Source: Siphonodentalium dalli (taxonomy: Eukaryota; Mollusca; Scaphopoda; Gadilida; Siphonodentaliidae). Taken from it: a stretch of DNA of 64,000 bases. Below, piece by piece: positions 1 through 8,131 of this stretch; positions within the stretch are counted from its first letter, which is position 1, and the number at the start of each line of letters is the position of its first letter. The position numbers were made by a program, and so were the translations under genes. The stretch spans positions 193,944,369 through 194,008,368 of the forward strand of contig CP136061.1 of assembly GCA_032622095.1 (NCBI GenBank). The letters are read 5' to 3'. Below the pieces are notes generated by a model that made no database searches, was not told the origin of the DNA, and saw nothing but the letters and a program-made list of their open reading frames with translations.

Positions 1-564
1 AGCGTTTATTCTTTACACTCTCTCTATCCCATATGACAGGTGTGTATTATCGTGAATTATTGGAAGTTTTGAGATGTACTATGTTCAATCCCTAACGGTC
101 GAAAATTGTAATGTGAAATTACAACCCTCCAGAATGAATTGTCATATTCGCTGTACACGCAATCACACGCGACATTGGTGGTAACAATGTGTCTTTCACA
201 CCTTTGCTTTACCAAATGAATTATATTATTTCCCCGGTCACAGTTATATGCTATTCAGAAAACATATCGATTTAATGTCTGAACAAACGAGTTAGTATCA
301 ATTAAGGTTGATAAACTGTGTCATTCACACGATAATTAGTTAGCCAAAACATGCATACATATTACGTCAGGTCGTGAGACACTCAATTATAGAAATTGCT
401 TTGATGACATTGTTATAACAACATTACGCAATAACCCCTTATCACTCCATTCACACTTACGACCATTTTGTATGCCGAAAACTCCAGGTAGCACCGATGA
501 TGTAACATTATATCACTGCTATTGTACCAATGATAGGTTCAGACATGTTTGATGTTTAGAAAAG

Positions 565-622
565 AAAAGTTACCTATAATTCTGCTGTGGTTAAGCAGTC
601 CATTATTTAGGGCATACCTGTA
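565..622 (-). mobile_element. Relic half of CAGTAATGCCC MITE, left arm
   Basis: The reverse complement reads like one terminus of the MITEs at 38812, 43718 and 54697, including the shared stretch CTTAACCACAGCAGAATTAT. The other half is missing. It lies just outside the outer direct repeat, which suggests that the outer part of the arm is host DNA. Confidence 0.75.
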
Positions 623-638
623 TGTAGGCCTACCAGTG

Positions 639-823
639 GATGAATAGTCTGCCGGAGAAGTACTGTGTAGACAGGTCTTGTCGGTAAGAAAGTCAGACGA
701 GTAGTGAAGGCTCGGCTATTAAAACATAGTAATGCGATAGCGAACATCAAACGAGTCTGCGCACGCATATCTGTCAAAGGATACAATGGCAGTCATTGGT
801 CAATTTATCCCCGGTGTCAGCTC
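639..823 (+). repeat. Outer ~190-bp direct repeat, left arm
   Basis: Begins GATGAATAGTCTGCC and ends near CCCCGGTGTCAG. It matches the inner copy at 3453-3651 in the same orientation with substitutions and small indels. Together the pair brackets the ATPase gene and the tandem duplication, like terminal direct repeats of a ~3-kb unit. Confidence 0.75.
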
Positions 824-874
824 AGTACAATAACAGTCATTGGTCAATTTATCCCCGGTGTCAGCTCAGTACAC
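790..874 (+). repeat. 44-bp tandem repeat, left arm
   Basis: The motif starting CAGTCATTGGTCAATT occurs twice with a 44-bp period. It overlaps the end of the outer direct repeat and is mirrored at 6741-6825. Confidence 0.7.
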
Positions 875-909
875 AATCGGCACGAAGCCGGAGGTCATAA
901 TTACTCTTA

Positions 910-1468
910 CGAATGAAGAGCGTTGAACATATACGAAATTATTACACGAATGAACTGAAATTTATATTTCACATCTTACCAACAACAGATACAGACATAG
1001 TCATAGTGTTATACTATCTTACATGTACCCATGCTATGACATCATTCGAAGGGGCAATACACTCAAGGAGTTAAAGTGACACGAAACAAGGGACGTGATG
1101 TAATATTGGTGTTTGAATCTTAAAGGAACACAAGACACTCTAAAGGGACACTCATTATGAATGAATGTTAACAATACAAGCGCACGAATGAAGAGCGTTG
1201 AACATATACGAAATTACTACACGAATGAACTGAAATTTATATTTCACATCTTACCAACAACAGATACAGACATAGGCATAGTGTTATACTATCTTACATG
1301 TACCCATGCTATGACATACTTAAAGGGGGATAATACACGCACGGTGTGGAATGTTAAAGTGACACGAAACAAGGGACGTGATGCAATATTGGTGTTTGAA
1401 TATTAAAAGGAACACAAGACACTCTAAAGGGACACTCATTATGAATGAATGTTAACAATACAAGCGCA
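910..1468 (+). repeat. ~280-bp tandem duplication, left arm
   Basis: Copy 1 is 910-1184 and copy 2 is 1185-1468. They are nearly identical except for a diverged block around 1040-1065 versus 1320-1350. Copy 2 contains an 81-codon ORF that is disrupted in copy 1. Confidence 0.85.
1161..1406 (+). CDS. Small hypothetical ORF in tandem repeat, left arm
   Basis: An 81-codon ORF that converges on the ATPase gene, with 245 bp between the two ends. I do not recognise it. The neighbouring repeat unit encodes the same protein up to about residue 52 with one synonymous and one nonsynonymous change, then diverges and stops. That is weak evidence for coding; the ORF could be chance within a duplicated noncoding block. 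Confidence 0.25.
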   Translation: MNVNNTSARMKSVEHIRNYYTNELKFIFHILPTTDTDIGIVLYYLTCTHAMTYLKGDNTRTVWNVKVTRNKGRDAILVFEY

Positions 1469-1640
1469 GTGGTTGAAAGTTAAAATGACAGATCAATATT
1501 TAGGGGTCAAATTTTCGGGCACTTAATGCACCTTTTATCATTACGTATCGTTTCTCACTCTACAATTCCCAATAATCCACACACTCTCTCCCCCCAGCTT
1601 ATAGATATATAACGAAAACGAGAATATCATGTTGATGAAG

Positions 1641-1646
1641 TTTATT
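1641..1646 (-). terminator. Polyadenylation signal AATAAA, left ATPase gene
   Basis: Mirror copy of the signal at 5969-5974, directly downstream of the left ATPase stop codon. Confidence 0.5.
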
Positions 1647-1651
1647 GAAAT

Positions 1652-3352
1652 TTAATCGTCCGAATTGTCATCACTTTCGTCAGAAGTGTCATATGTTACG
1701 TCCATGAATTTTTCTAGCATCGGTTTGTACTTTAATATTGACATTTTCACTGCATCACATTCTCCATAACCATTATTCAAATATTTGTCGACTTTATCCA
1801 TGACTCTGTTGTGCAGAGTCCCATTGCGCAGCTGCAGATACGTTACTATTGTCCCAGCATAATCATTCATAAAGTGTATCATATCTTTACTTTTAAGGTC
1901 CTTGTCAGCTTGTTCTTTTGCTTCTGCGTCTTTCGAGCCATTTTCCTTATACGTGTCCACTTTATCACTCCATTCCTCACGTGTTTTATCTCTACTTTCA
2001 TCACGCAAACTTTTGAAGTATTCATCTTCATTCAATTTAATTTCCTTATTCTGACTATCATCCTGGTCCTCAGTTAATTTTCGTTTTAACTTATTTTCTT
2101 GACACCAGTTTTTTACGTGTCTCTGAACATCATAATGATCTGCGAACAAAAGCCCGCATTCATTACAAGGGTACGACGTGTCTTCTTGAATGTCTCTGTT
2201 TTGATGGTTCTTCTTATTAATTTCATCGAGCTCACCAGGTGGCCGTATGTCGTTAGTATAGTCATTATGTTGACCCTGGGGCACAATATAATTATATGTT
2301 ATGCCCTTCTGTTGACCGGGGAGTTCTCTGTCATCGTATTTCATCGCATTCTGTTGACCCTGGGTCTCAGTGTCTTTTGTATGTTTTTTCATCCCATTCT
2401 GTTCATCTGGGTGTTCTCTGTCTTTTTGGAGATTATATTTCATGCCATTCCATTCACCCCTATGTCGGTTCGTGTCCTCTTTTAGTACATTCTGTCGCAG
2501 ACGTAATGTGTCTGGTGTTGCGGCTTTTAAATCCACCAGTAGGTAACCGTACGGTTCACGCGTCGCTTCCGAAAACTCTCGAACCATACGCTGAGGACAT
2601 TCAGGATACATCTGTCTTGATAATGTTGAAATTAATCCCTTGTCGATTGGGTTATTGAACAATACCAAATATTGACAATTTCGTCGTTGCGTTGGATCTT
2701 TGTTGTAGTAGAAATTCTGGTTCAAACTTATCAAAGATAAGTTCAAATGGTGACTTCCTTCGGAATGCAAATCATTAACTCTCTGGTCTTTTGATGAAGT
2801 TTGCATCAAGTCATCGAGTATAACTAGATTTTTATACCGGGGGTTGATAAGAGAATCCAAGTTTGCTGGTATTCCTCGTATAAAGTTGACCTGAGGGGTG
2901 ACGGTATACTTTAATTCGTCATATAGGGGCTGCCAATATTTATAAAACCATATTATTCTGTCAGGTGCGGGTGATATTTTTGAGGCAGACTTTTGTAGCA
3001 AGGTTTTCACGAAGTATGTCTTACCACAAGATGTAGGTCCACTTACACATGCCGTGAATGGATGCTTGAAAATAAAATCTTCATGGACATTGGCCATTGG
3101 ATCATCAAAGCAGGATGTTATGTCGCTTTGTTGCTGTTTCCCCTGCTGGTGTTGTAGTATCTGGTGTTGCTGTAATGACTGTTGTTGTGGCTGATGATAC
3201 TGCTGCCTGTTGCTGCTACTGTCTGTTGCTGTTGCTTGGTGCTGCTGCTGTGGTTGTCGGTTAACAAACTCAGTGTGCTTAGATTGTACATGTCTTATCA
3301 AATCATGGTTCCGCACATACCCCCTAGAGCAAATTGAACACTGGTGCTTCAT
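1652..3352 (-). CDS. Zinc finger / virus-type P-loop packaging-like ATPase, left-arm copy
   Basis: This 566-residue protein is identical to that encoded at 4263-5963. It has an N-terminal C2H2 finger (C5, C8, H21, H26) and a Gln/His-rich linker to about residue 75. A P-loop NTPase core follows, with Walker A GPTSCGKT at 105-112, a hydrophobic Walker B strand ending in two Asp at 180-181, and a downstream SLISLNQN strand resembling the sensor of FtsK/HerA/A32-type ATPases. After about residue 290 come repetitive Gln/Gly/Met-rich segments, a second finger (C396, C399, H412, C417), and an acidic Lys-rich tail. Related ATPases package DNA in Polinton/adintovirus-like and other eukaryotic DNA viruses; this assignment rests on motif recall and was not searched. 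The gene is intronless and reads away from the palindrome centre. A TATAAAG lies 37 bp before the ATG and an AATAAA just after the stop. Confidence 0.8.
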   Translation of the reverse strand: MKHQCSICSRGYVRNHDLIRHVQSKHTEFVNRQPQQQHQATATDSSSNRQQYHQPQQQSLQQHQILQHQQGKQQQSDITSCFDDPMANVHEDFIFKHPFTACVSGPTSCGKTYFVKTLLQKSASKISPAPDRIIWFYKYWQPLYDELKYTVTPQVNFIRGIPANLDSLINPRYKNLVILDDLMQTSSKDQRVNDLHSEGSHHLNLSLISLNQNFYYNKDPTQRRNCQYLVLFNNPIDKGLISTLSRQMYPECPQRMVREFSEATREPYGYLLVDLKAATPDTLRLRQNVLKEDTNRHRGEWNGMKYNLQKDREHPDEQNGMKKHTKDTETQGQQNAMKYDDRELPGQQKGITYNYIVPQGQHNDYTNDIRPPGELDEINKKNHQNRDIQEDTSYPCNECGLLFADHYDVQRHVKNWCQENKLKRKLTEDQDDSQNKEIKLNEDEYFKSLRDESRDKTREEWSDKVDTYKENGSKDAEAKEQADKDLKSKDMIHFMNDYAGTIVTYLQLRNGTLHNRVMDKVDKYLNNGYGECDAVKMSILKYKPMLEKFMDVTYDTSDESDDNSDD

Positions 3353-3388
3353 TTATACTTGACTAAAATGTCTCGGTATATGGATTTC

Positions 3389-3395
3389 CTTTATA
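3389..3395 (-). promoter_or_regulatory. TATA-like box of left ATPase gene
   Basis: Mirror image of the box at 4220-4226, 37 bp before the left gene's ATG. The two genes are divergent from the shared GC-rich centre, so both promoters face away from the hairpin. Confidence 0.35.
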
Positions 3396-3452
3396 CAAAT
3401 GTTCCTTATAACCTAAAAATATGTCATGTCCGTATGTTTGATAACTTTATGT

Positions 3453-3651
3453 AGATGAAATAGTCTGCCGGAGAAGCACTGTGTATACGGGGAATCAACA
3501 GATCTTGTCGGTAAGAGAGTCAGACGAGAAGTGAAGTATCGACTATTAAAACATAGATAGTAATGCGATAGCGAACATCAAACGAGTCTGGACACGCATA
3601 TCTGTCAAAAGATACAAATAGCCGTCATTGGTCAATCTATCCTCGGTATCA
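3453..3651 (+). repeat. Inner ~190-bp direct repeat, left arm
   Basis: Diverged copy of 639-823, lying between the ATPase start and the central hairpin. It includes a 14-bp insertion (around 3486) absent from the outer copy. Confidence 0.75.
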
Positions 3652-3717
3652 CTTTTCGTTTTACAAAATCAATTTCACCGAGAGGTTCCCTCGTCATTTG
3701 TAGTGACGTAATTGTGG

Positions 3718-3723
3718 CACCGC

Positions 3724-3763
<40 letters not shown>

Positions 3764-3827
3764 ATTGCCGGCGGACCCCGCAGTAAAATACTGCAATGCC
3801 GCCGCCGCCGGCGGCAAATACCGCAAT

Positions 3828-3860
<33 letters not shown>

Positions 3861-3898
3861 AAATACCGCAATGCCGCCGCCGCCGCCGCCGGCGGTGC
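3718..3898. repeat. GC-rich imperfect hairpin at the palindrome centre
   Basis: Long runs of GCC/GGC triplets with three short spacers containing AATGCC, and a small CAGTAAAATACTG inverted repeat at 3781-3793. The outer arms pair exactly about 3807.5, but the best local GC palindrome is centred near 3809.5, and left and right spacers are not complementary. The tip is therefore incompletely paired. Imperfect terminal loops of this kind are known from hairpin telomeres of parvoviruses, poxviruses and related DNA viruses; applying that here is inference. Triplet runs may also be miscounted by assembly. Confidence 0.8.
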
Positions 3899-3963
3899 CA
3901 CAATTACGTCACTACAAATGACGAGGGAACCTCTCGGTGAAATTGATTTTGTAAAACGAAAAG

Positions 3964-4162
3964 TGATACCGAGGATAGATTGACCAATGACGGCTATTTG
4001 TATCTTTTGACAGATATGCGTGTCCAGACTCGTTTGATGTTCGCTATCGCATTACTATCTATGTTTTAATAGTCGATACTTCACTTCTCGTCTGACTCTC
4101 TTACCGACAAGATCTGTTGATTCCCCGTATACACAGTGCTTCTCCGGCAGACTATTTCATCT
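3964..4162 (-). repeat. Inner ~190-bp direct repeat, right arm
   Basis: Mirror image of 3453-3651; it lies between the hairpin and the right ATPase promoter. Confidence 0.75.
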
Positions 4163-4219
4163 ACATAAAGTTATCAAACATACGGACATGACATATTTTT
4201 AGGTTATAAGGAACATTTG

Positions 4220-4226
4220 TATAAAG
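4220..4226 (+). promoter_or_regulatory. TATA-like box of right ATPase gene
   Basis: TATAAAG lies 37 bp upstream of the ATG, and the mirror copy is at 3389-3395. A start about 30 bp downstream would leave a leader of only a few bases, so the true start may be elsewhere. The box lies between the inner direct repeat and the gene. Confidence 0.35.
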
Positions 4227-4262
4227 GAAATCCATATACCGAGACATTTTAGTCAAGTATAA

Positions 4263-5963
4263 ATGAAGCACCAGTGTTCAATTTGCTCTAGGGGGTATGT
4301 GCGGAACCATGATTTGATAAGACATGTACAATCTAAGCACACTGAGTTTGTTAACCGACAACCACAGCAGCAGCACCAAGCAACAGCAACAGACAGTAGC
4401 AGCAACAGGCAGCAGTATCATCAGCCACAACAACAGTCATTACAGCAACACCAGATACTACAACACCAGCAGGGGAAACAGCAACAAAGCGACATAACAT
4501 CCTGCTTTGATGATCCAATGGCCAATGTCCATGAAGATTTTATTTTCAAGCATCCATTCACGGCATGTGTAAGTGGACCTACATCTTGTGGTAAGACATA
4601 CTTCGTGAAAACCTTGCTACAAAAGTCTGCCTCAAAAATATCACCCGCACCTGACAGAATAATATGGTTTTATAAATATTGGCAGCCCCTATATGACGAA
4701 TTAAAGTATACCGTCACCCCTCAGGTCAACTTTATACGAGGAATACCAGCAAACTTGGATTCTCTTATCAACCCCCGGTATAAAAATCTAGTTATACTCG
4801 ATGACTTGATGCAAACTTCATCAAAAGACCAGAGAGTTAATGATTTGCATTCCGAAGGAAGTCACCATTTGAACTTATCTTTGATAAGTTTGAACCAGAA
4901 TTTCTACTACAACAAAGATCCAACGCAACGACGAAATTGTCAATATTTGGTATTGTTCAATAACCCAATCGACAAGGGATTAATTTCAACATTATCAAGA
5001 CAGATGTATCCTGAATGTCCTCAGCGTATGGTTCGAGAGTTTTCGGAAGCGACGCGTGAACCGTACGGTTACCTACTGGTGGATTTAAAAGCCGCAACAC
5101 CAGACACATTACGTCTGCGACAGAATGTACTAAAAGAGGACACGAACCGACATAGGGGTGAATGGAATGGCATGAAATATAATCTCCAAAAAGACAGAGA
5201 ACACCCAGATGAACAGAATGGGATGAAAAAACATACAAAAGACACTGAGACCCAGGGTCAACAGAATGCGATGAAATACGATGACAGAGAACTCCCCGGT
5301 CAACAGAAGGGCATAACATATAATTATATTGTGCCCCAGGGTCAACATAATGACTATACTAACGACATACGGCCACCTGGTGAGCTCGATGAAATTAATA
5401 AGAAGAACCATCAAAACAGAGACATTCAAGAAGACACGTCGTACCCTTGTAATGAATGCGGGCTTTTGTTCGCAGATCATTATGATGTTCAGAGACACGT
5501 AAAAAACTGGTGTCAAGAAAATAAGTTAAAACGAAAATTAACTGAGGACCAGGATGATAGTCAGAATAAGGAAATTAAATTGAATGAAGATGAATACTTC
5601 AAAAGTTTGCGTGATGAAAGTAGAGATAAAACACGTGAGGAATGGAGTGATAAAGTGGACACGTATAAGGAAAATGGCTCGAAAGACGCAGAAGCAAAAG
5701 AACAAGCTGACAAGGACCTTAAAAGTAAAGATATGATACACTTTATGAATGATTATGCTGGGACAATAGTAACGTATCTGCAGCTGCGCAATGGGACTCT
5801 GCACAACAGAGTCATGGATAAAGTCGACAAATATTTGAATAATGGTTATGGAGAATGTGATGCAGTGAAAATGTCAATATTAAAGTACAAACCGATGCTA
5901 GAAAAATTCATGGACGTAACATATGACACTTCTGACGAAAGTGATGACAATTCGGACGATTAA
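4263..5963 (+). CDS. Zinc finger / virus-type P-loop packaging-like ATPase, right-arm copy
   Basis: This is the mirror copy of the gene at 1652-3352, with the same 566 residues and no frameshift or stop in either. Identity of both copies suggests recent duplication or continuing gene conversion. The ATG at 4263 is the first after a TATAAAG box at 4220-4226 and starts directly at the zinc-finger motif, so it is a well supported start. The ATPase core spans roughly residues 85-290, with Walker A at 105-112 and Walker B at about 176-181. The two zinc fingers flank the ATPase, an arrangement I do not recall from the usual packaging ATPases. An AATAAA overlaps the region 6-11 bp after the stop, a compact virus-like layout. 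No capsid, polymerase or integrase gene accompanies it in the visible arm. Confidence 0.82.
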   Translation: MKHQCSICSRGYVRNHDLIRHVQSKHTEFVNRQPQQQHQATATDSSSNRQQYHQPQQQSLQQHQILQHQQGKQQQSDITSCFDDPMANVHEDFIFKHPFTACVSGPTSCGKTYFVKTLLQKSASKISPAPDRIIWFYKYWQPLYDELKYTVTPQVNFIRGIPANLDSLINPRYKNLVILDDLMQTSSKDQRVNDLHSEGSHHLNLSLISLNQNFYYNKDPTQRRNCQYLVLFNNPIDKGLISTLSRQMYPECPQRMVREFSEATREPYGYLLVDLKAATPDTLRLRQNVLKEDTNRHRGEWNGMKYNLQKDREHPDEQNGMKKHTKDTETQGQQNAMKYDDRELPGQQKGITYNYIVPQGQHNDYTNDIRPPGELDEINKKNHQNRDIQEDTSYPCNECGLLFADHYDVQRHVKNWCQENKLKRKLTEDQDDSQNKEIKLNEDEYFKSLRDESRDKTREEWSDKVDTYKENGSKDAEAKEQADKDLKSKDMIHFMNDYAGTIVTYLQLRNGTLHNRVMDKVDKYLNNGYGECDAVKMSILKYKPMLEKFMDVTYDTSDESDDNSDD

Positions 5964-5968
5964 ATTTC

Positions 5969-5974
5969 AATAAA
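5969..5974 (+). terminator. Polyadenylation signal AATAAA, right ATPase gene
   Basis: An AATAAA begins six bases after the stop codon of the right ATPase gene. The close spacing is typical of compact viral or transposon genes. Confidence 0.5.
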
Positions 5975-6146
5975 CTTCATCAACATGATATTCTCGTTTT
6001 CGTTATATATCTATAAGCTGGGGGGAGAGAGTGTGTGGATTATTGGGAATTGTAGAGTGAGAAACGATACGTAATGATAAAAGGTGCATTAAGTGCCCGA
6101 AAATTTGACCCCTAAATATTGATCTGTCATTTTAACTTTCAACCAC

Positions 6147-6705
6147 TGCGCTTGTATTGTTAACATTCATTCATAATGAGTGTCCCTTTAGAGTGTCTTG
6201 TGTTCCTTTTAATATTCAAACACCAATATTGCATCACGTCCCTTGTTTCGTGTCACTTTAACATTCCACACCGTGCGTGTATTATCCCCCTTTAAGTATG
6301 TCATAGCATGGGTACATGTAAGATAGTATAACACTATGCCTATGTCTGTATCTGTTGTTGGTAAGATGTGAAATATAAATTTCAGTTCATTCGTGTAGTA
6401 ATTTCGTATATGTTCAACGCTCTTCATTCGTGCGCTTGTATTGTTAACATTCATTCATAATGAGTGTCCCTTTAGAGTGTCTTGTGTTCCTTTAAGATTC
6501 AAACACCAATATTACATCACGTCCCTTGTTTCGTGTCACTTTAACTCCTTGAGTGTATTGCCCCTTCGAATGATGTCATAGCATGGGTACATGTAAGATA
6601 GTATAACACTATGACTATGTCTGTATCTGTTGTTGGTAAGATGTGAAATATAAATTTCAGTTCATTCGTGTAATAATTTCGTATATGTTCAACGCTCTTC
6701 ATTCG
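6147..6705 (-). repeat. ~280-bp tandem duplication, right arm
   Basis: Mirror image of 910-1468 with the same two copies (6147-6430 and 6431-6705). Confidence 0.85.
6209..6454 (-). CDS. Small hypothetical ORF in tandem repeat, right arm
   Basis: Identical mirror copy of the ORF at 1161-1406, convergent with the right ATPase gene. Not recognised; coding status uncertain. Confidence 0.25.
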   Translation of the reverse strand: MNVNNTSARMKSVEHIRNYYTNELKFIFHILPTTDTDIGIVLYYLTCTHAMTYLKGDNTRTVWNVKVTRNKGRDAILVFEY

Positions 6706-6791
6706 TAAGAGTAATTATGACCTCCGGCTTCGTGCCGATTGTGTACTGAGCTGACACCGGGGATAAATTGACCAATGACTGTTATTGTACT

Positions 6792-6976
6792 GAGCTGACA
6801 CCGGGGATAAATTTACCAATGACTGCCATTGTATCCTTTGACAGATATGCGTGCGCAGACTCGTTTGATGTTCGCTATCGCATTACTATGTTTTAATAGC
6901 CGAGCCTTCACTACTCGTCTGACTTTCTTACCGACAAGACCTGTCTACACAGTACTTCTCCGGCAGACTATTCATC
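6792..6976 (-). repeat. Outer ~190-bp direct repeat, right arm
   Basis: Mirror image of 639-823. It carries the C/A substitution that pairs with position 801. Confidence 0.75.
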
Positions 6977-6992
6977 CACTGGTAGGCCTACA

Positions 6993-7050
6993 TACAGGTA
7001 TGCCCTAAATAATGGACTGCTTAACCACAGCAGAATTATAGGTAACTTTT
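6993..7050 (+). mobile_element. Relic half of CAGTAATGCCC MITE, right arm
   Basis: Mirror image of 565-622. Its presence in both arms means the MITE piece was there before, or was copied with, the inverted duplication. Confidence 0.75.
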
Positions 7051-7614
7051 CTTTTCTAAACATCAAACATGTCTGAACCTATCATTGGTACAATAGCAGT
7101 GATATAATGTTACATCATCGGTGCTACCTGGAGTTTTCGGCATACAAAATGGTCGTAAGTGTGAATGGAGTGATAAGGGGTTATTACGTAATGTTGTTAT
7201 AACAATGTCATCAAAGCAATTTCTATAATTGAGTGCCTCACGACCTGACGTAATATGTATGCATGTTTTGGCTAACTAATTATCGTGTGAATGACACAGT
7301 TTATCAACCTTAATTGATACTAACTCGTTTGTTCAGACATTAAATCGATATGTTTTCTGAATAGCATATAACTGTGACCGGGGAAATAATATAATTCATT
7401 TGGTAAAGCAAAGGTGTGAAAGACACATTGTTACCACCAATGTCGCGTGTGATTGCGTGTACAGCGAATATGACAATTCATTCTGGAGGGTTGTAATTTC
7501 ACATTACAATTTTCGACCGTTAGGGATTGAACATAGTACATCTCAAAACTTCCAATAATTCACGATAATACACACCTGTCATATGGGATAGAGAGAGTGT
7601 AAAGAATAAACGCT

Positions 7615-8113
7615 CTTTATTATTTATGTAAAAGTAATAGTGTCTATTTTCAGGTATGACAATTATATGAACTGCGTCCGATAAAACACTGGAATGTATG
7701 CATTCATATCGATGGTCACAATGTCCAATAAAGCTATTTCTAAACATCGATTAATAAATTCATGAAAAATATTTGAACAAAAAATATTACGAAAGATATT
7801 ACGCGCAAATAATTTAACATTCGACATTTTAATATCGAGATTATCAGAAACCGAAAACTCGTTATAGATTTTTTATTTAAACTTTTTTTTTAGAGAAATA
7901 ATTTTGGGGGTTTTGATAATTTGGAAGTTTGGAAATTTTGGGGTTTTGATAATTTGGAAGTTTGGAAATTTTTAAATTTTTTGGAAAAAATAATTTTTGG
8001 AAAAAATAAATTTTTGAAATTTTTTTTTGGGTTTTGTTATTTTGGGAATATTTTAGTACAACCAATTTTAGACCCCAAAGATTCTATTTTTAGAAGTGGA
8101 ACGAACGAGGCAT
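7615..8113. other. Low-complexity spacer between palindrome and host gene
   Basis: No supportable ORF. At 7900-8045 a T/G-rich ~32-bp unit is repeated (TTTTGATAATTTGGAAGTTT and variants). The reverse strand has an AATAAA at 7877-7872 that could serve the minus-strand gene next to it. Confidence 0.5.
7872..7877 (-). terminator. Possible polyadenylation signal of the minus-strand host gene
   Basis: AATAAA on the minus strand, about 240 bp after the candidate stop codon at 8116-8114. It is plausible by position only, in an AT-rich context where chance matches are common. Confidence 0.25.
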
Positions 8114-8131
8114 CTATTCTTCTACTTGGAG
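8114..8131 (-). CDS. Candidate last coding exon of the host gene
   Basis: A strong acceptor (TTTGTGTTTTCAG) precedes 8131. In phase 0, matching the donor of the exon at 9100-9399, the frame gives five codons (LQVEE) and a stop at 8116-8114. The splice site is convincing but the coding piece is too short to prove the link. Another phase would stay open for about 31 codons. Confidence 0.35.
   Translation of the reverse strand, partial: LQVEE

Larger units (their letters stand above)
1..7614. repeat. Giant near-perfect palindrome (inverted duplication) with two copies of a virus-like ATPase gene
   Basis: Position x in the left arm pairs with 7615-x in the right arm over the whole stretch, so each visible arm is about 3.8 kb and the left arm continues beyond the window. 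Both 566-codon genes map onto each other at exactly this offset, so no net indel separates the arms. By eye I find three substitutions, at 379, 429 and 801, all in the outer 0.8 kb. Order in each arm from outside in: about 560 bp of unknown DNA, a relic of the CAGTAATGCCC MITE, a ~190-bp repeat, a 44-bp tandem repeat, a ~280-bp tandem duplication, the ATPase gene, a second copy of the ~190-bp repeat, then the GC hairpin. Integrated virus-like element, inverted transposon duplication and fold-back assembly artefact all remain possible; the substitutions argue mildly against a single-molecule artefact. Confidence 0.93.

Noticed and set aside
1811-2658. Hydrophobic ORFs of 88-128 codons opposite the ATPase gene, mirrored at 4957-5804
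   Set aside because: They are antisense shadows of the ATPase reading frame; the sense protein has clear motifs.
3632-3983. Alanine- and arginine-rich ORFs across the palindrome centre
   Set aside because: They are translations of GCC/GGC triplet runs in the hairpin, appear on both strands, and have no promoter or domain.
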